Shown one piece after another: positions 44,659-55,249 of a stretch of 64,000 nt of DNA. A program made the translations under genes and the position numbers. Under the pieces are notes generated by a model. It saw only the letters and a program-made list of their open reading frames with translations, searched no databases and was not told the DNA's origin. Numbering within the stretch: position 1 is the stretch's first letter; each line of letters begins with the position of its first letter. The stretch is from Bacteroidota bacterium (lineage in GTDB: Bacteria; Bacteroidota; Bacteroidia; B-17B0; Aurantibacillaceae). The stretch is from contig JADJFB010000025.1 in assembly GCA_016708845.1 (NCBI GenBank), positions 1 to 64,000 of the forward strand, in the 5' to 3' direction.

Positions 44659-46127
44659 ATGCAAAACATCAAAACACGATTCATCGCTAATATCATTTTC
44701 TTTTGTTTGATATATGCCTTGATGTTTTATGTGGTTGCCCGAGCAGTGAGTTTGGTCATGACACATGATGAGGCCTATTCTTTTTACAATGTAAAACATT
44801 TTTGGTATGTAGAAACCTTGTGTACTGGCAATACACATTGGTTTAATTTTTTAGCCATAAAAGCATCGTTATTATTGGGTTTAGAAAAAGCAAGTCAGTT
44901 ACGATGGTTCAGTGTTTTTTCAGCAGGTGTGTTTTTAACCAGTGCTTATTTTTGGATTAAAAGTTTAAAAGATTTTCCTACTAAGTTTTTTGCTTTTGCA
45001 ATCGCTTTATTAAATCCATTTTTAATTGATTATTTGGGGTTAGCGCGTGGTTACGCCGCTGGCTTAATGTTTGAAAGCTTAGCGCTTATTTGTGTGAGCA
45101 TCGCCATTAAAAATAGTAATCTATCTGCTGGTAAGTCAAAAAGAAATGTGGCAACACTATCTCTATTTTTTGCAGGCATGGCAGCCATTGCCAATTTTAA
45201 TTTCTTTTATTTTTTTGCGGCTTTTAGTATAATTTATTTCTATCGTTTTCATTTAAAGCAAGGACTAGAATTCATTAAACAAAAACTATTTTATATAGAA
45301 TGGATTTATGCCTTAGCAATTGCATGGCTGGTGTTACGTGCATTGAAGTTTATGACCGAATGCTCAAACGATATTGGTGATTATGGAGGCGAGGAATTGG
45401 TGACTTCAGTTTTGCAGGGATGATTGACACACATATATATGGTAAATTTCATACAAATGCATTGCAACTCTTAGCTTATTTATTTTTTGTAGTATTTTTT
45501 GGAACGTCATTGTACGGCATCCTTGCATTTAAAAAACATAAAATAGTTTGGTATAGATTATCGTCAAGTCTTTTGCTATTGATGTTTGCCTTGATGATTA
45601 TTAATAAATGGTGTTTTGATGTGTTATATCCAACTTACCGAACCTGCTTAATGCTTTATCCATTAATTGCCTTAGTATTAGTAGGTTTTGTGAGTTCTAT
45701 GGTCACCAAAAATAAAATAAAAACAATAGCGCTTTATACTTGTACGGCTGTTATTGCCATTCATTTTATAAGCACCATTAATTTCAGTAAAACCTTTGAT
45801 TATTATCAGCAAGAAGATTCTAAATTGTGTTTTGATTATCTAAAAAGCATTGGGGCTAAGAAGGTCGGTTTAACAGGTGAGTTATATGGAGTTTACCGAA
45901 ACTATTATCAAATGACGCAGCACTATAAATATCCTTTTGCCGCAGAGCAACTCAATACACAAGTGGTTTTAAGAGACAATTACGACGCTCATAAAATTAA
46001 AGAGTATGAATATTTAGTATTATTTCCACCTTATAATATGAGCTTTTATAAAAATCAAGGTATTCGTCTCAAAGGAATGAAGTATTTCAGAAGGACAGGG
46101 ACTTTGGTGATGAGAGTTATCTTGTAA
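44659..46127 (+). CDS. Polytopic membrane glycosyltransferase-like protein (one frameshift)
   Basis: Two adjacent membrane ORFs (254 and 235 residues) form one protein of about 489 residues with roughly 10-11 helices and a soluble tail, a normal GT-C size. The first periplasmic loop has MTHDEAYSFYNVKHFWYVE, with the Asp-Glu expected for a GT39/mannosyltransferase-like catalytic loop, followed by GNTHWFNFLAIKASLLLGLE. The frame breaks at GGG (45418-45420); a fourth G gives LQGMIDTHIYGKFHTNALQL. The alternative is two genes overlapping by ATGA, but neither half alone is a known family. Sugar and acceptor unknown. Confidence 0.72.
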
Positions 46128-46202
46128 ACTGTCCAAAATCAGCTCAAAAATCTTATAAACAATCGGTTGAAAAGTACGTTACTTAAGAGATAGGAATTTC
46201 CT

Positions 46203-46210
46203 TAAATTTG
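46203..46210 (+). promoter_or_regulatory. -7 element of gcvP
   Basis: TAAATTTG is an exact TAnnTTTG match and ends 25 bases before the gcvP ATG at 46235. No clear -33 element is visible. The in-frame TTG at 46208 lies inside it and so is not a start codon. Confidence 0.45.
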
Positions 46211-46234
46211 TACCTCTTAAAAAACATATTATAT

Positions 46235-49096
46235 ATGACTACTGATAAATTTGTTTCCCGTCATAACGGTCCACGCGAAAATGAAATTAAACAAATGTTG
46301 GCCAAAATTGGCGTTTCATCTGTTGATGAATTAATTAGCCAAACAGTGCCAGCAGGCATTCGTTTAAAACAACCATTGCGTGTAGCGCCAGCTATGAGCG
46401 AGTATCAATACTCTAAGCATTTAAAAGCTTTAGGTAAAAAAAACAAGGTGTTTCGTTCTTATATTGGTTTAGGGTATTACAACAACATTTTACCAGCAGT
46501 TATTCAACGTAACATATTAGAAAATCCAGGTTGGTACACAGCTTACACGCCTTACCAAGCTGAGATTGCGCAAGGACGTTTAGAAGCGATTTTAAATTTC
46601 CAAACCATGGTAATGGATTTAACTGCGATGCCAATTGCTAATGCCTCTTTATTAGATGAAGCAACAGCTGCTGCCGAAGCATTATTTATGTTTTACAGTA
46701 ACCGTAGCAAAGCAAAAATTGCCAATGGTGGAAATAAATTTTTTGTAAGTAGTACGGTTTTTCCACAAACGATTGATGTAGTAAGAACACGTGCAGTACC
46801 TTATAGCATTGAATTAGTTATTGGTGATGCTAATACAGTATCATTAGATGATTCGTTCTTTGGAGCTTTAATTCAATATCCAGATATTAATGGTGAAGCA
46901 AACGATTACAAAACATTTGTAGCGAATGCACATGCTAAAGAAGTTCAAGTGGTTGTGGCTACTGATTTATTAGCTTTAGCTTTATTAACTCCTCCAGGCG
47001 AGTGGGGTGCTGATTGTGTGGTAGGTAACTCTCAACGTTTTGGTGTGCCATTAGGTTATGGTGGACCTCACGCAGCTTTCTTTACTTGTAAAGAAGATTA
47101 CAAGCGTTTAATTCCAGGACGTATCATTGGTGTATCTATTGATGCAGAAGGAAATCCGGCATTGCGTATGGCTTTGCAAACGCGTGAGCAACATATCAAA
47201 CGTGATAAAGCAACATCTAATATTTGTACTGCACAAGCCTTATTAGCGATTATGGCTAGTATGTATGCAGTCTACCACGGTCAAGAAGGTATTAAAGCCA
47301 TTGCACAAAGTGTACACAATGCGACCAACTCTGTTGCTGAAGCATTAAAAGGATTAGGATTAAACGTTAAAACAAAATTATATTTCGACACCATTATTGT
47401 AGAATGCGATGCTGCTAAAGTAATTGCTGCAGCTGAGGCTAAAGAAATTAATTTCCGTTTAGTAGATGCTAAACATGTTGGTATTTCCTTAGATCAAACG
47501 ATTGAACAAAATGATTTAAATGATATCGTTTCTGTTTTTGCGAATGCAGCTAAAGAAGTAACTTATAAAGCATCAACCCTAATTTCTTCGTCAAACTTAA
47601 AACGTACGTCAGCATATTTAACTCATCCAACTTTCAACTCTTATCATAGTGAAAGTGAAATGATGCGTTATATTAAGCGTTTAGAAAATAAAGATTTATC
47701 ATTAGTTCATTCGATGATTTCTTTAGGATCTTGTACAATGAAATTAAATGCAGCCTCTGAATTATTGCCTTTAACTTGGCCAGAGTTTGCAAGCATTCAT
47801 CCATTTGTTCCCGTTAATCAAGCACAAGGTTATGCTGAGTTAATTGAACAATTAAATAAAGATTTATCCGAAATCACAGGGTTTGCTCGTATGAGTTTTC
47901 AGCCAAACTCTGGTGCTCAAGGTGAGTACGCAGGTTTAATGGTTATCAGAGCTTATCATATTGCTAATGGAAATGCGCACCGTAACGTTGCATTAATTCC
48001 ATCGTCTGCACATGGTACTAATCCTGCATCAGCAGCTATGGCAGGTATGAAAATCGTAATCTCTAAATGTGATGAAAAAGGAAATATTGATTTTGCTGAT
48101 TTAAAAGAAAAAGCAGAATTACATAAAGATAATTTATCATGTTTAATGGTAACATATCCATCAACTCATGGTGTATACGAAGAATCCATTACTGACATTA
48201 CTAAATTAATTCACGATAATGGTGGATTAGTTTATATGGACGGTGCTAACATGAATGCACAAGTTGGCTTAACTTCTCCTGGTAATATTGGTGCAGATGT
48301 GTGTCACTTAAACTTACACAAAACATTTGCTATTCCTCATGGTGGTGGCGGGCCCGGCATGGGACCAATTGGTGTGGTAGAAAAATTAGTTCCTTTCTTG
48401 CCTTCACATACAATTGTTAACACAAGTGGAGATAAAGGGATTACTGCAGTTTCTGCAGCTCCTTATGGAAGTGCCTTAATTTTATTAATCTCTTACGGTT
48501 ATATTAAAATGTTAGGTGGTGAAGGTTTAAAACAAGCAACTGAGATAGCTATTTTAAATGCAAACTACATGAAAGAGTTGTTATCAGCTTCTTACAAAAT
48601 TTTATATACTGGTAAAAACGGACGTTGTGCGCATGAGATGATTTTAGATTGTAACGAATTTAAAATGGCATCTGGTGTTGAGGTGGCGGATATGGCAAAA
48701 CGTTTAATGGATTATGGTTTCCATGCACCAACGGTTGCTTTCCCAGTTGTAAATACCTTAATGGTAGAACCAACAGAATCTGAATCAAAAGCAGAATTAG
48801 ATCGTTTTTGTGAAGCGATGATTTCTATTCGTAAAGAAATACAAGAAATTATTGACGGCAAATATGATAAAACAGATAACGTTATTAAAAATGCACCACA
48901 CACTTGTAAATTAGTGGTGGCTGATGATTGGAAAAAACCATACTCTCGTCAAAAAGCAGCATATCCATTACAATGGGTTGTAGCTAATAAATTTTGGCCA
49001 AGTGTTGCTAAAGTTGATAGTGCTTATGGCGATAGAAATTTAGTGTGTTCTTGTGCGCCAATTGAAGCTTATATGGAAGAAGCGGTAAACGCTTAG
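46235..49096 (+). CDS. gcvP: Glycine dehydrogenase (aminomethyl-transferring), glycine cleavage P protein
   Basis: A single-chain P protein of 953 residues that decarboxylates glycine and passes the aminomethyl group to lipoyl-GcvH. The N-terminal half has DKFVSRHNGPRENEIKQML, SYIGLGYYN and NPGWYTAYTPYQAEIAQGRL; the C-terminal half has SLGSCTMKLNAASELLPLTW, QPNSGAQGEYAGL, SSAHGTNPASAAMAGM and the PLP lysine in HLNLHKTFAIPHGGGGPG. The start MTTDKFVSRHNG at 46235 is the family start. It stands alone with its own promoter and terminator; gcvT and gcvH are not here. Confidence 0.97.
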   Translation: MTTDKFVSRHNGPRENEIKQMLAKIGVSSVDELISQTVPAGIRLKQPLRVAPAMSEYQYSKHLKALGKKNKVFRSYIGLGYYNNILPAVIQRNILENPGWYTAYTPYQAEIAQGRLEAILNFQTMVMDLTAMPIANASLLDEATAAAEALFMFYSNRSKAKIANGGNKFFVSSTVFPQTIDVVRTRAVPYSIELVIGDANTVSLDDSFFGALIQYPDINGEANDYKTFVANAHAKEVQVVVATDLLALALLTPPGEWGADCVVGNSQRFGVPLGYGGPHAAFFTCKEDYKRLIPGRIIGVSIDAEGNPALRMALQTREQHIKRDKATSNICTAQALLAIMASMYAVYHGQEGIKAIAQSVHNATNSVAEALKGLGLNVKTKLYFDTIIVECDAAKVIAAAEAKEINFRLVDAKHVGISLDQTIEQNDLNDIVSVFANAAKEVTYKASTLISSSNLKRTSAYLTHPTFNSYHSESEMMRYIKRLENKDLSLVHSMISLGSCTMKLNAASELLPLTWPEFASIHPFVPVNQAQGYAELIEQLNKDLSEITGFARMSFQPNSGAQGEYAGLMVIRAYHIANGNAHRNVALIPSSAHGTNPASAAMAGMKIVISKCDEKGNIDFADLKEKAELHKDNLSCLMVTYPSTHGVYEESITDITKLIHDNGGLVYMDGANMNAQVGLTSPGNIGADVCHLNLHKTFAIPHGGGGPGMGPIGVVEKLVPFLPSHTIVNTSGDKGITAVSAAPYGSALILLISYGYIKMLGGEGLKQATEIAILNANYMKELLSASYKILYTGKNGRCAHEMILDCNEFKMASGVEVADMAKRLMDYGFHAPTVAFPVVNTLMVEPTESESKAELDRFCEAMISIRKEIQEIIDGKYDKTDNVIKNAPHTCKLVVADDWKKPYSRQKAAYPLQWVVANKFWPSVAKVDSAYGDRNLVCSCAPIEAYMEEAVNA

Positions 49097-49112
49097 TTCG
49101 TTTATTAATAAA

Positions 49113-49146
49113 TTAAAAGTCTCGCAGAAATGCGGGACTTTTTTTA
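49113..49146 (+). terminator. Rho-independent terminator of gcvP
   Basis: AAAAGTCTCGCA, loop GAAA, TGCGGGACTTTTTTT, one G-U pair; 19 bases after the gcvP stop. Confidence 0.92.
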
Positions 49147-49183
49147 TTATATTTAGTTAGCTTTATTTTACTATTTAAATTGT

Positions 49184-51247
49184 ATGAAATTTAAACACTA
49201 TATTTTCTTTTTTTTAGTTTTCAGTCTCTCGCAAGGATTCATATCGCAAGATAGAAAATTGGATAGTTTACTTAAGGTTGTGAGATCTCATCAAAATGAC
49301 ACGATTGGAGCAAAGATCTATAATAAAATTGGCGATTTGTATTTTTCAAAAGGCATTATTGATTCTGGATATTTTTACACAAAAAAGGCTTATGCTATTT
49401 CTAGAACTTATAAGTTTACAAAGGGTCTTGCTTCATCATGTAACTATATAGGAAAGTATTTTAATTACGAGGGACAACAAGATTCTGCTATACACTATTT
49501 TTCGAAGGCGAAAGATTATTATGTATTGCTAAAAGATTCTGCTTTAGTTGCAGGCATGTATAATAACATGGGAGTGGTTTATAAATCTCATGGTAATATT
49601 CCAAAAACATTAGAATATTTTTTTCTTTCTTTAAAAATTAAAGAAAGGCTTCATGACACGATAGGAATTGCTAATTCATGTACAAATTTAGGTCAGCTTT
49701 ATAGTTATGCTAATGATACAGTTAATGAAATAAAGTACCTTAAAAAGGCTCTTCATTTAAGAGAATTGATAAATGATGTTCCTGGCATTGCTATTTCCAA
49801 TATGGGCATTGGCTTATATTATCAAAAATTAAATCAACTTGATTTGGCATTGTCTTATTTAGAGAAAGGACTACAGCTAAGTGAAGAGATGGGAGATGAG
49901 GAGTCTATTGCTATTGGTTGTTATAATTTGGCAAATGTATACTATAAACAAAATAAGATAGATGAAAGCGTGAAGCTATATGAAAGAGCATTAGATCTTT
50001 CAAAAAAATATAATATTAAAGAAGGGATTGCTACTTGTTTACAAATACTTGGCGAGATTAGTTTTGAGAAACACGATACTAAAAAAGCTATTGCTTTATT
50101 AGAGGAAGCTTATTCTATTGCTCAAGAAATTGACCTCAAAGAGTTGTTACTTAATATTTCCGAGAAACTGAGTATTGCCTACAATGAAACAGGCGATTAT
50201 AAAAAAGCGTTGTTATTTCATAAAACCTACACTTCTATTAAAGACAGTTTATTCAATCAAGAAAATATCAGAAAACTAACAAGTGAGGGCTTGAAGTATG
50301 AACACGAGAAAGAGAGGATTATTTTAGAAAAAGAACAGGAAAAGAAAGAAGCCATTGCTAAATCAGAATCCTTTAAAAAAGACTTAATCATTTACGCGTC
50401 TGTTTTGTTCTTGATAGTTGTTTCAGTATTTAGCTTTATCATTCTTAATCGATTGAAGGAAAATAGGAAACAAAAAAACATCATTTAACAACAACGTAAT
50501 GAAATGATTGATTCTATTAACTACGCCAAACGAATTCAGTTTGCATTATTAGCTCATCAAGATTTATTAAATGCCAATCTGCCTGAACATTTTGTGTTTT
50601 TTAAACCTAAAGATATAGTGAGTGGTGATTTTTATTGGGCAACAAAAAAAGATGATTATTTTTATTTGGCAGTTTGTGATAGTACTGGACATGGTGTTCC
50701 TGGAGCATTTATGAGTTTGCTTAACATCAGCTTTTTAAATGAAGCCATTAACGAAAAAAATATCACAGCACCTCACGAAGTATTAAATCATGTTCGTACT
50801 AGATTAATAGAAAATATAGATGGGGCTCAAGACGGAATGGACGGCATTTTACTGAAATTTAAAATTCCAAAAATTAACGAGCCTATTTCTTTTATGGAAT
50901 ATGCAGCGGCTCATAATGCACCAATTTTAGTTCGTAATACAGAATTGATTTCATTAGGAAAAGATAAAATGCCAGTTGGAAAAGGGGAGCATTTGAATTC
51001 GTTTACATTACAATCTATTCAACTTGAAAAAGGCGATACACTGTATTTATATACAGATGGTTATGCTGATCAGTTTGGAGGTCCTAAAGGCAAAAAGTTC
51101 AAATACAAATTATTGAATCAGTTATTGTTATCGAATGTTAATGATACAATGTCTAAGCAAAAAGAGGTTTTAGATTCAACTATACACCATTGGCAGGGAA
51201 ATTTAGAACAGGTGGATGATGTGTGTGTTCTTGGAATTAGAATTTAG
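49184..51247 (+). CDS. TPR sensor with SpoIIE-type PP2C phosphatase, interrupted by an in-frame TAA
   Basis: Signal peptide (IFFFLVFSLSQGFIS), about eight TPR units (residues 35-360, e.g. YNNMGVVYKSHGNIPKTLEY), a coiled coil (EHEKERIILEKEQEKKEAIA), a transmembrane helix (LIIYASVLFLIVVSVFSFII), and then a cytosolic SpoIIE domain with FKPKDIVSGDFYWA, VCDSTGHGVPGAFMSLLN, DGMDGILLKF and VDDVCVLGIR. A TAA at 50486-50488 sits where the paralog at 61228 has a Glu (KHIIEEKQ); the frame is otherwise continuous. Either a nonsense mutation or a base error: the PP2C half (from 50504) would not be tethered unless the stop is read through. The substrate is presumably a phosphorylated anti-anti-sigma-like protein. 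Confidence 0.85.
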
Positions 51248-51251
51248 TTTG

Positions 51252-53265
51252 TTATAAAGTTGGAATTGTTTCTGAAGAGGATATAATAAGTTTATCTAAG
51301 TCGATAATTCCTTTTATCGAATGAAGTCTTAATGTATTTCCATGAATAATATTTGGAAGTTTTATTTTAAACCAAGTCCATTCACGTTTATTAGGAAGCT
51401 TTGTTATTAAAGGATTCTTATGAATATCCTTTATACTGTAACATAGTTTGCCATTTCCTCTATATTTTATCCATAAGTATTGAGTTTTCTCAATAGAGTC
51501 TCTAATACAATATTTATAAGATGTGATTTTTTTATTTTCTAATCTAACAAAAGTTGTATAAGAAGTAAAGTCAGAATTATTTTTTATGTCTTCTGTGTAA
51601 ATGACATTGTTAGATATCATTATATCTGAAACTTCTGCTTCAAAATAAAAATCTTTGCTCCAATAATCAGGATGTGCGTTTTCATGCCATTTATCTAATT
51701 GATAGAATAGCGTTTTTCCTTCTAGAGCTTTCTCGTAAACATATACACTTCCTTGTTTTCTTATTTCAAAGGTTAGTTCTTGATTATTAAATTTAATGGT
51801 TACGTTTTTACTTTCTGGAATTTCTTTTGCTTCATTTGTAAAAGGTTGATAAGTGCCACATATAATATATTTTTCTTTTTGATTATGTTTTCTGATGGTA
51901 ATTAATACATGTTTATCACTTGTTTTGAATGAAATGATAGGATTAGATTTTTCATCAAATAAAACATTTCCGTTTTTTAAAACGTCTTCGTATCTGCTAG
52001 TTATTGCTTGTGCGTACGAGGGCATAACTGCTTGCCAAACCCAAGTGGAAGGATCATTAAATGGAGCAGATAAACTAAAGTAACCAACATAATAAAATTC
52101 TGCTCCAACAACTGCTAAACTTTTGAGTAGGCCTAGCCATTGCGCTGGGCGTATATCATCTTGCTGTTTTTTCGACCATCCAGCAGCTACGAAAGGGCTA
52201 AATAGATAATCACCATCTTTTATCTCTTTTTTTCTTCCAGTTTCTATCCATTTCCATCCATGCCATGCACCCATCCAATCTTTCCAATTTTTTGGCCAGC
52301 GAGGATAAAAATCAGGAGTAGAATAATAAATTCCATTTACAGGAGTCATACATTTTTCATTACACTCCATTCAAATCTATCAATAGGACCGCCTTCTACT
52401 GCGTAAAAATTAAATTTTGTATTCTTCAATTCAGGAATTTCATTCATAAATGAAGATGAATAGGTATTACGAAGATGAAGTTTTTTAATTGCCATAAATT
52501 CTTCCCAGCTTGCAATTCCCATTTCTAATTTTAATTTAATCATAGCGGAATCTTTTTTTAATGTTTTTAAAATCGAAACAGCTGGTGGCTCTTCTCCATT
52601 TTCATTTATTCTATTAATGGGCCTTTTGAGAAATTTTGTAATTTGTTCTAAATAGTATTTTTGAGTGTATCCATCAATTTGTACGATTGAGTCGGGAAGT
52701 GTTAATTTTAAAAGTTTGTTTTTTTCGTTTGCCGAGTCTAAATGGTAATAAAACGAACTGTGTAAATTTTTTTCTAAAATAATAGCATTTTTGTACTCGT
52801 ATCCAGCTTTTTAGGCCTCACTTGAGTCCATAATGTGGTGACGTCCAAACTAACATTAGGGTATTTATTTGCTAAGTCAATATTCATTGGACATCCTTTA
52901 TTTAACGGTCCGGTAAATGCAGTGCCAGAATTCGTAATTACAATTCCATAATACCATGTTGTAATTAACTCTTCTTGTATTTTTGCAGCATTTATTATAG
53001 CAGTGTTTGTTTTAATATTTGGCTGACCTTGCCCACCCATATAATTGGGGTCCATCCAGTTAAATAGACGTTGTAGGTTATGAGACGAAAAATAGCGTGG
53101 CAATGGATAAGAATGTAACTGCTGAGAAACGGACAGTAACGAATTAGGATATCCCTTTGGATATTGAAGCGTATCAATTTGAAGTGTTGACTGGCTATAA
53201 GAATTTTTGCTTGTTAATATTAAACAGATGACTGAAAAATAGATGTATTTAATAATTCGTAGCAT
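51252..53265 (-). CDS. 671-residue secreted protein of unknown function (two frameshifts)
   Basis: Three minus-strand pieces form one exported protein. It opens with a signal peptide (YIYFSVICLILTSKNSYSQ), then RLFNWMDPNYMGGQGQPN and ITTWYYGIVITNSGTAF. After a break at A5 (52791-52795 on the complement) come IDGYTQKYYLEQITKFLKRP and FNFYAVEGGPIDRFEWSVM. After a second break at A5 (52353-52357) come IYYSTPDFYPRWPKNWKDWM, GAEFYYVGYFSLSAPF and a C-terminal beta-rich region (from about 540) resembling a carbohydrate-binding jelly roll. The aromatic-rich middle is reminiscent of glycoside hydrolases, but I recognise no family. It is convergent with the SpoIIE gene, five bases apart. Confidence 0.65.
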
Positions 53266-53307
53266 AATATTACAAATTTATCATTTTAATTTCTGTTTCT
53301 TTGCAAC

Positions 53308-54141
53308 ATGTCTCTTTTTATCACCTCATTAAATTCTGGAAGTAATGGTAATTGTTATTACGTTGGAAACGAACAAGAAGCCGTTTTGGTTGATGTTGGT
53401 ATTTCATGCAAGGAAGTGGAATTACGTATGACTCGTTTAAACTTATCTTTACATAAAGTAAAAGCTATTTTTATTTCACACGAACATGGCGATCATATTA
53501 AAGGAGTGCAGACTTTATCAAAAAAATATAATCTACCTGTTTACATTACATCAGCTACATTAAATAATTCACATTTAGTTTTAGAAAATGTTTTAACAAA
53601 ATCTTTTAAACCTTATGAAAAAATAATCGTTGGAAATTTAATTGTGACACCTTTTCCTAAACGTCATGACGCTTCTGATCCCTTTAGTTTTATTGTAGAA
53701 GGTAATGGCATTAAAATTGGCGTGTTAACAGATATTGGATCAGCATGTGAACACGTGATTGATAATTTTAAACAATGCCATGCTGCTTTTTTAGAAGCTA
53801 ATTACGACGAACATTTATTAGAGAAAGGTTCTTACCCATACCATTTAAAAAGCAGAATTAGAAGTGATAAAGGGCATTTATCAAACCGACAAGCTTTAGA
53901 ATTATTTGTAAATCATAAACATCAATTGATGAGCCATTTGATTCTATCTCATCTCTCTAAGGATAATAATTGCCCTATGTTGGTGAAAGATATATTTACT
54001 CAGCATGCACAAAATACTCAAGTATTTGTTGCGTCTCGTTTAAAAGAAACAGACATATTTCATGTGACAGGTAATATATTAGCTGAAAAAAGAAGAACTG
54101 TGTTTAGAGGTGTTCAAACTACTTTATTTTTAAACGACTGA
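53308..54141 (+). CDS. MBL-fold metallo-hydrolase (YycJ/WalJ-like)
   Basis: A 277-residue cytosolic beta-lactamase-fold protein. It starts FITSLNSGSNGNCYYVG, as in YycJ/WalJ exonuclease-like proteins, has EAVLVDVGISCKEVELRM, the HxHxDH motif as FISHEHGDHIKG at about residues 56-67, PFPKRHDASDPFSF, GVLTDIGSA with the bridging Asp, and LILSHLSKDNN. Members act on nucleic-acid 5' ends. Its last 12 bases overlap the convergent LD-carboxypeptidase gene. Confidence 0.87.
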   Translation: MSLFITSLNSGSNGNCYYVGNEQEAVLVDVGISCKEVELRMTRLNLSLHKVKAIFISHEHGDHIKGVQTLSKKYNLPVYITSATLNNSHLVLENVLTKSFKPYEKIIVGNLIVTPFPKRHDASDPFSFIVEGNGIKIGVLTDIGSACEHVIDNFKQCHAAFLEANYDEHLLEKGSYPYHLKSRIRSDKGHLSNRQALELFVNHKHQLMSHLILSHLSKDNNCPMLVKDIFTQHAQNTQVFVASRLKETDIFHVTGNILAEKRRTVFRGVQTTLFLND

Positions 54142-55158
54142 GTTTTCGTCTAAAGAAATCGTCCCTTTTTCTGCATCCATGCTGGCTTTTATTCCAATAG
54201 GTACCGTTAATTTGTTTTCGATGTGCCCAATCATGGCTCCATAAAATGCCGGAATGCCAAGCGGTTGAATATGTTGTAATAACACCTCATGAAATGTAAA
54301 AGATTTTAAGGGCTCTTCGGCTAAACATTTAGCAAATTTGCCAAATACAAATCCACTGATAGAATTTAAAATACCACTTAGTTTAAGTTGTGTTAACATT
54401 CTATCAATGCTATAAGGCTCTTCTTTTACTTCTTCTAAAAATAGTAGTTTGTTTTTCCAATCAGGTAAATAGCCGCTGCCTATTAATGATGATAGAACGG
54501 TTAAGTTGCCGCCAACTAATTCGCCAGTTGCTTTTCCTGGGTTTATAATTACTGGCGCATTTTCAGTAGAGGGATTTTCAGGAAAATGAAAAGAGTTGGT
54601 TGTCATGGTTACATTGGTGAAAACAGATTTTGTAAAATCATTCCATCCCGAATTTCCAACTGGTCCGTGAAAAGTGATAAGTCCTGTTTTTGTTGTGATA
54701 GCAATTAATAGTGCTGTGATGTCGCTAAAGCCAATTAGTACTTTTGGATTTTTTTCAATTAATGTATAATCTATTTTGTCTAGCAATCTTGCGCAACCCC
54801 AGCCACCTTTCATGCAAAAAATTCCTTTTACTGTTTTGTCTGCAAATAACTCATTGAGTTCATTGGAACGTAATTCATCTGTTCCAGCAAAGTAGCCAAA
54901 TTTTTCAGTTAAGGTTTTTCCATGAATCACATTAAAACCAAAGCTTTTTAAGATAGTAGTAAATGTTTCCACTTGTGTATCGTCCCACACAGCTCCTGCT
55001 GGAGAAGTAATTGCTACTGTATCTCCTGCTTTTAAAGCTGGAGGTTTTATTTTTCCTTTTTCAGAAATCAAATTTTGTGATAAAACTTCTGTCGGAGTAA
55101 ATAAACTAGCCGCAGCTAATAATCCTGTGGATTTGATAAAATGACGGCGTGAATTCAT
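54130..55158 (-). CDS. LD-carboxypeptidase (peptidase S66) with Tat signal
   Basis: A 342-residue peptidoglycan-recycling-type LD-carboxypeptidase (LdcA/MccF family). It has a twin-arginine signal, NSRRHFIKSTGLLAAASLF, so it is a folded export substrate. Family blocks: AGDTVAITSPAG, IFCMKGGWGCARLLDKID (nucleophile loop; the usual Ser of the GGxGxxR elbow is not obvious here), VLIGFSDITALLIAI, TFHGPVG, LVGGNLTVLSSLIGSGYLPD and FLEEVKEEPYSIDRML with the catalytic Glu. Most LdcA are cytosolic, so periplasmic placement suggests action on mature wall peptides. Confidence 0.87.
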   Translation of the reverse strand: MNSRRHFIKSTGLLAAASLFTPTEVLSQNLISEKGKIKPPALKAGDTVAITSPAGAVWDDTQVETFTTILKSFGFNVIHGKTLTEKFGYFAGTDELRSNELNELFADKTVKGIFCMKGGWGCARLLDKIDYTLIEKNPKVLIGFSDITALLIAITTKTGLITFHGPVGNSGWNDFTKSVFTNVTMTTNSFHFPENPSTENAPVIINPGKATGELVGGNLTVLSSLIGSGYLPDWKNKLLFLEEVKEEPYSIDRMLTQLKLSGILNSISGFVFGKFAKCLAEEPLKSFTFHEVLLQHIQPLGIPAFYGAMIGHIENKLTVPIGIKASMDAEKGTISLDENSVV

Positions 55159-55249
55159 AACAGTTTATATAACATCAATGTATGAATAAATCGAAATCTT
55201 AACAAATGTGGAAAGTCTTTATAGTTTTTTATTTAGCTTTGAACCACAA

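Noticed and set aside
44659..46127. Two separate membrane protein genes with a natural ATGA overlap
   Set aside because: Neither half matches a known small membrane family and the sum has a normal GT-C length; not excluded, but less likely given the many run-length errors nearby.
46208..46234. TTG start of gcvP at 46208
   Set aside because: It lies inside the TAAATTTG promoter element and adds nine residues absent from the family; ATG at 46235 fits.
50486..50506. Stop-codon read-through or recoding at the TAA in the TPR-SpoIIE gene
   Set aside because: No structural element specific to recoding is visible and the paralog simply has Glu; kept only as an observation.
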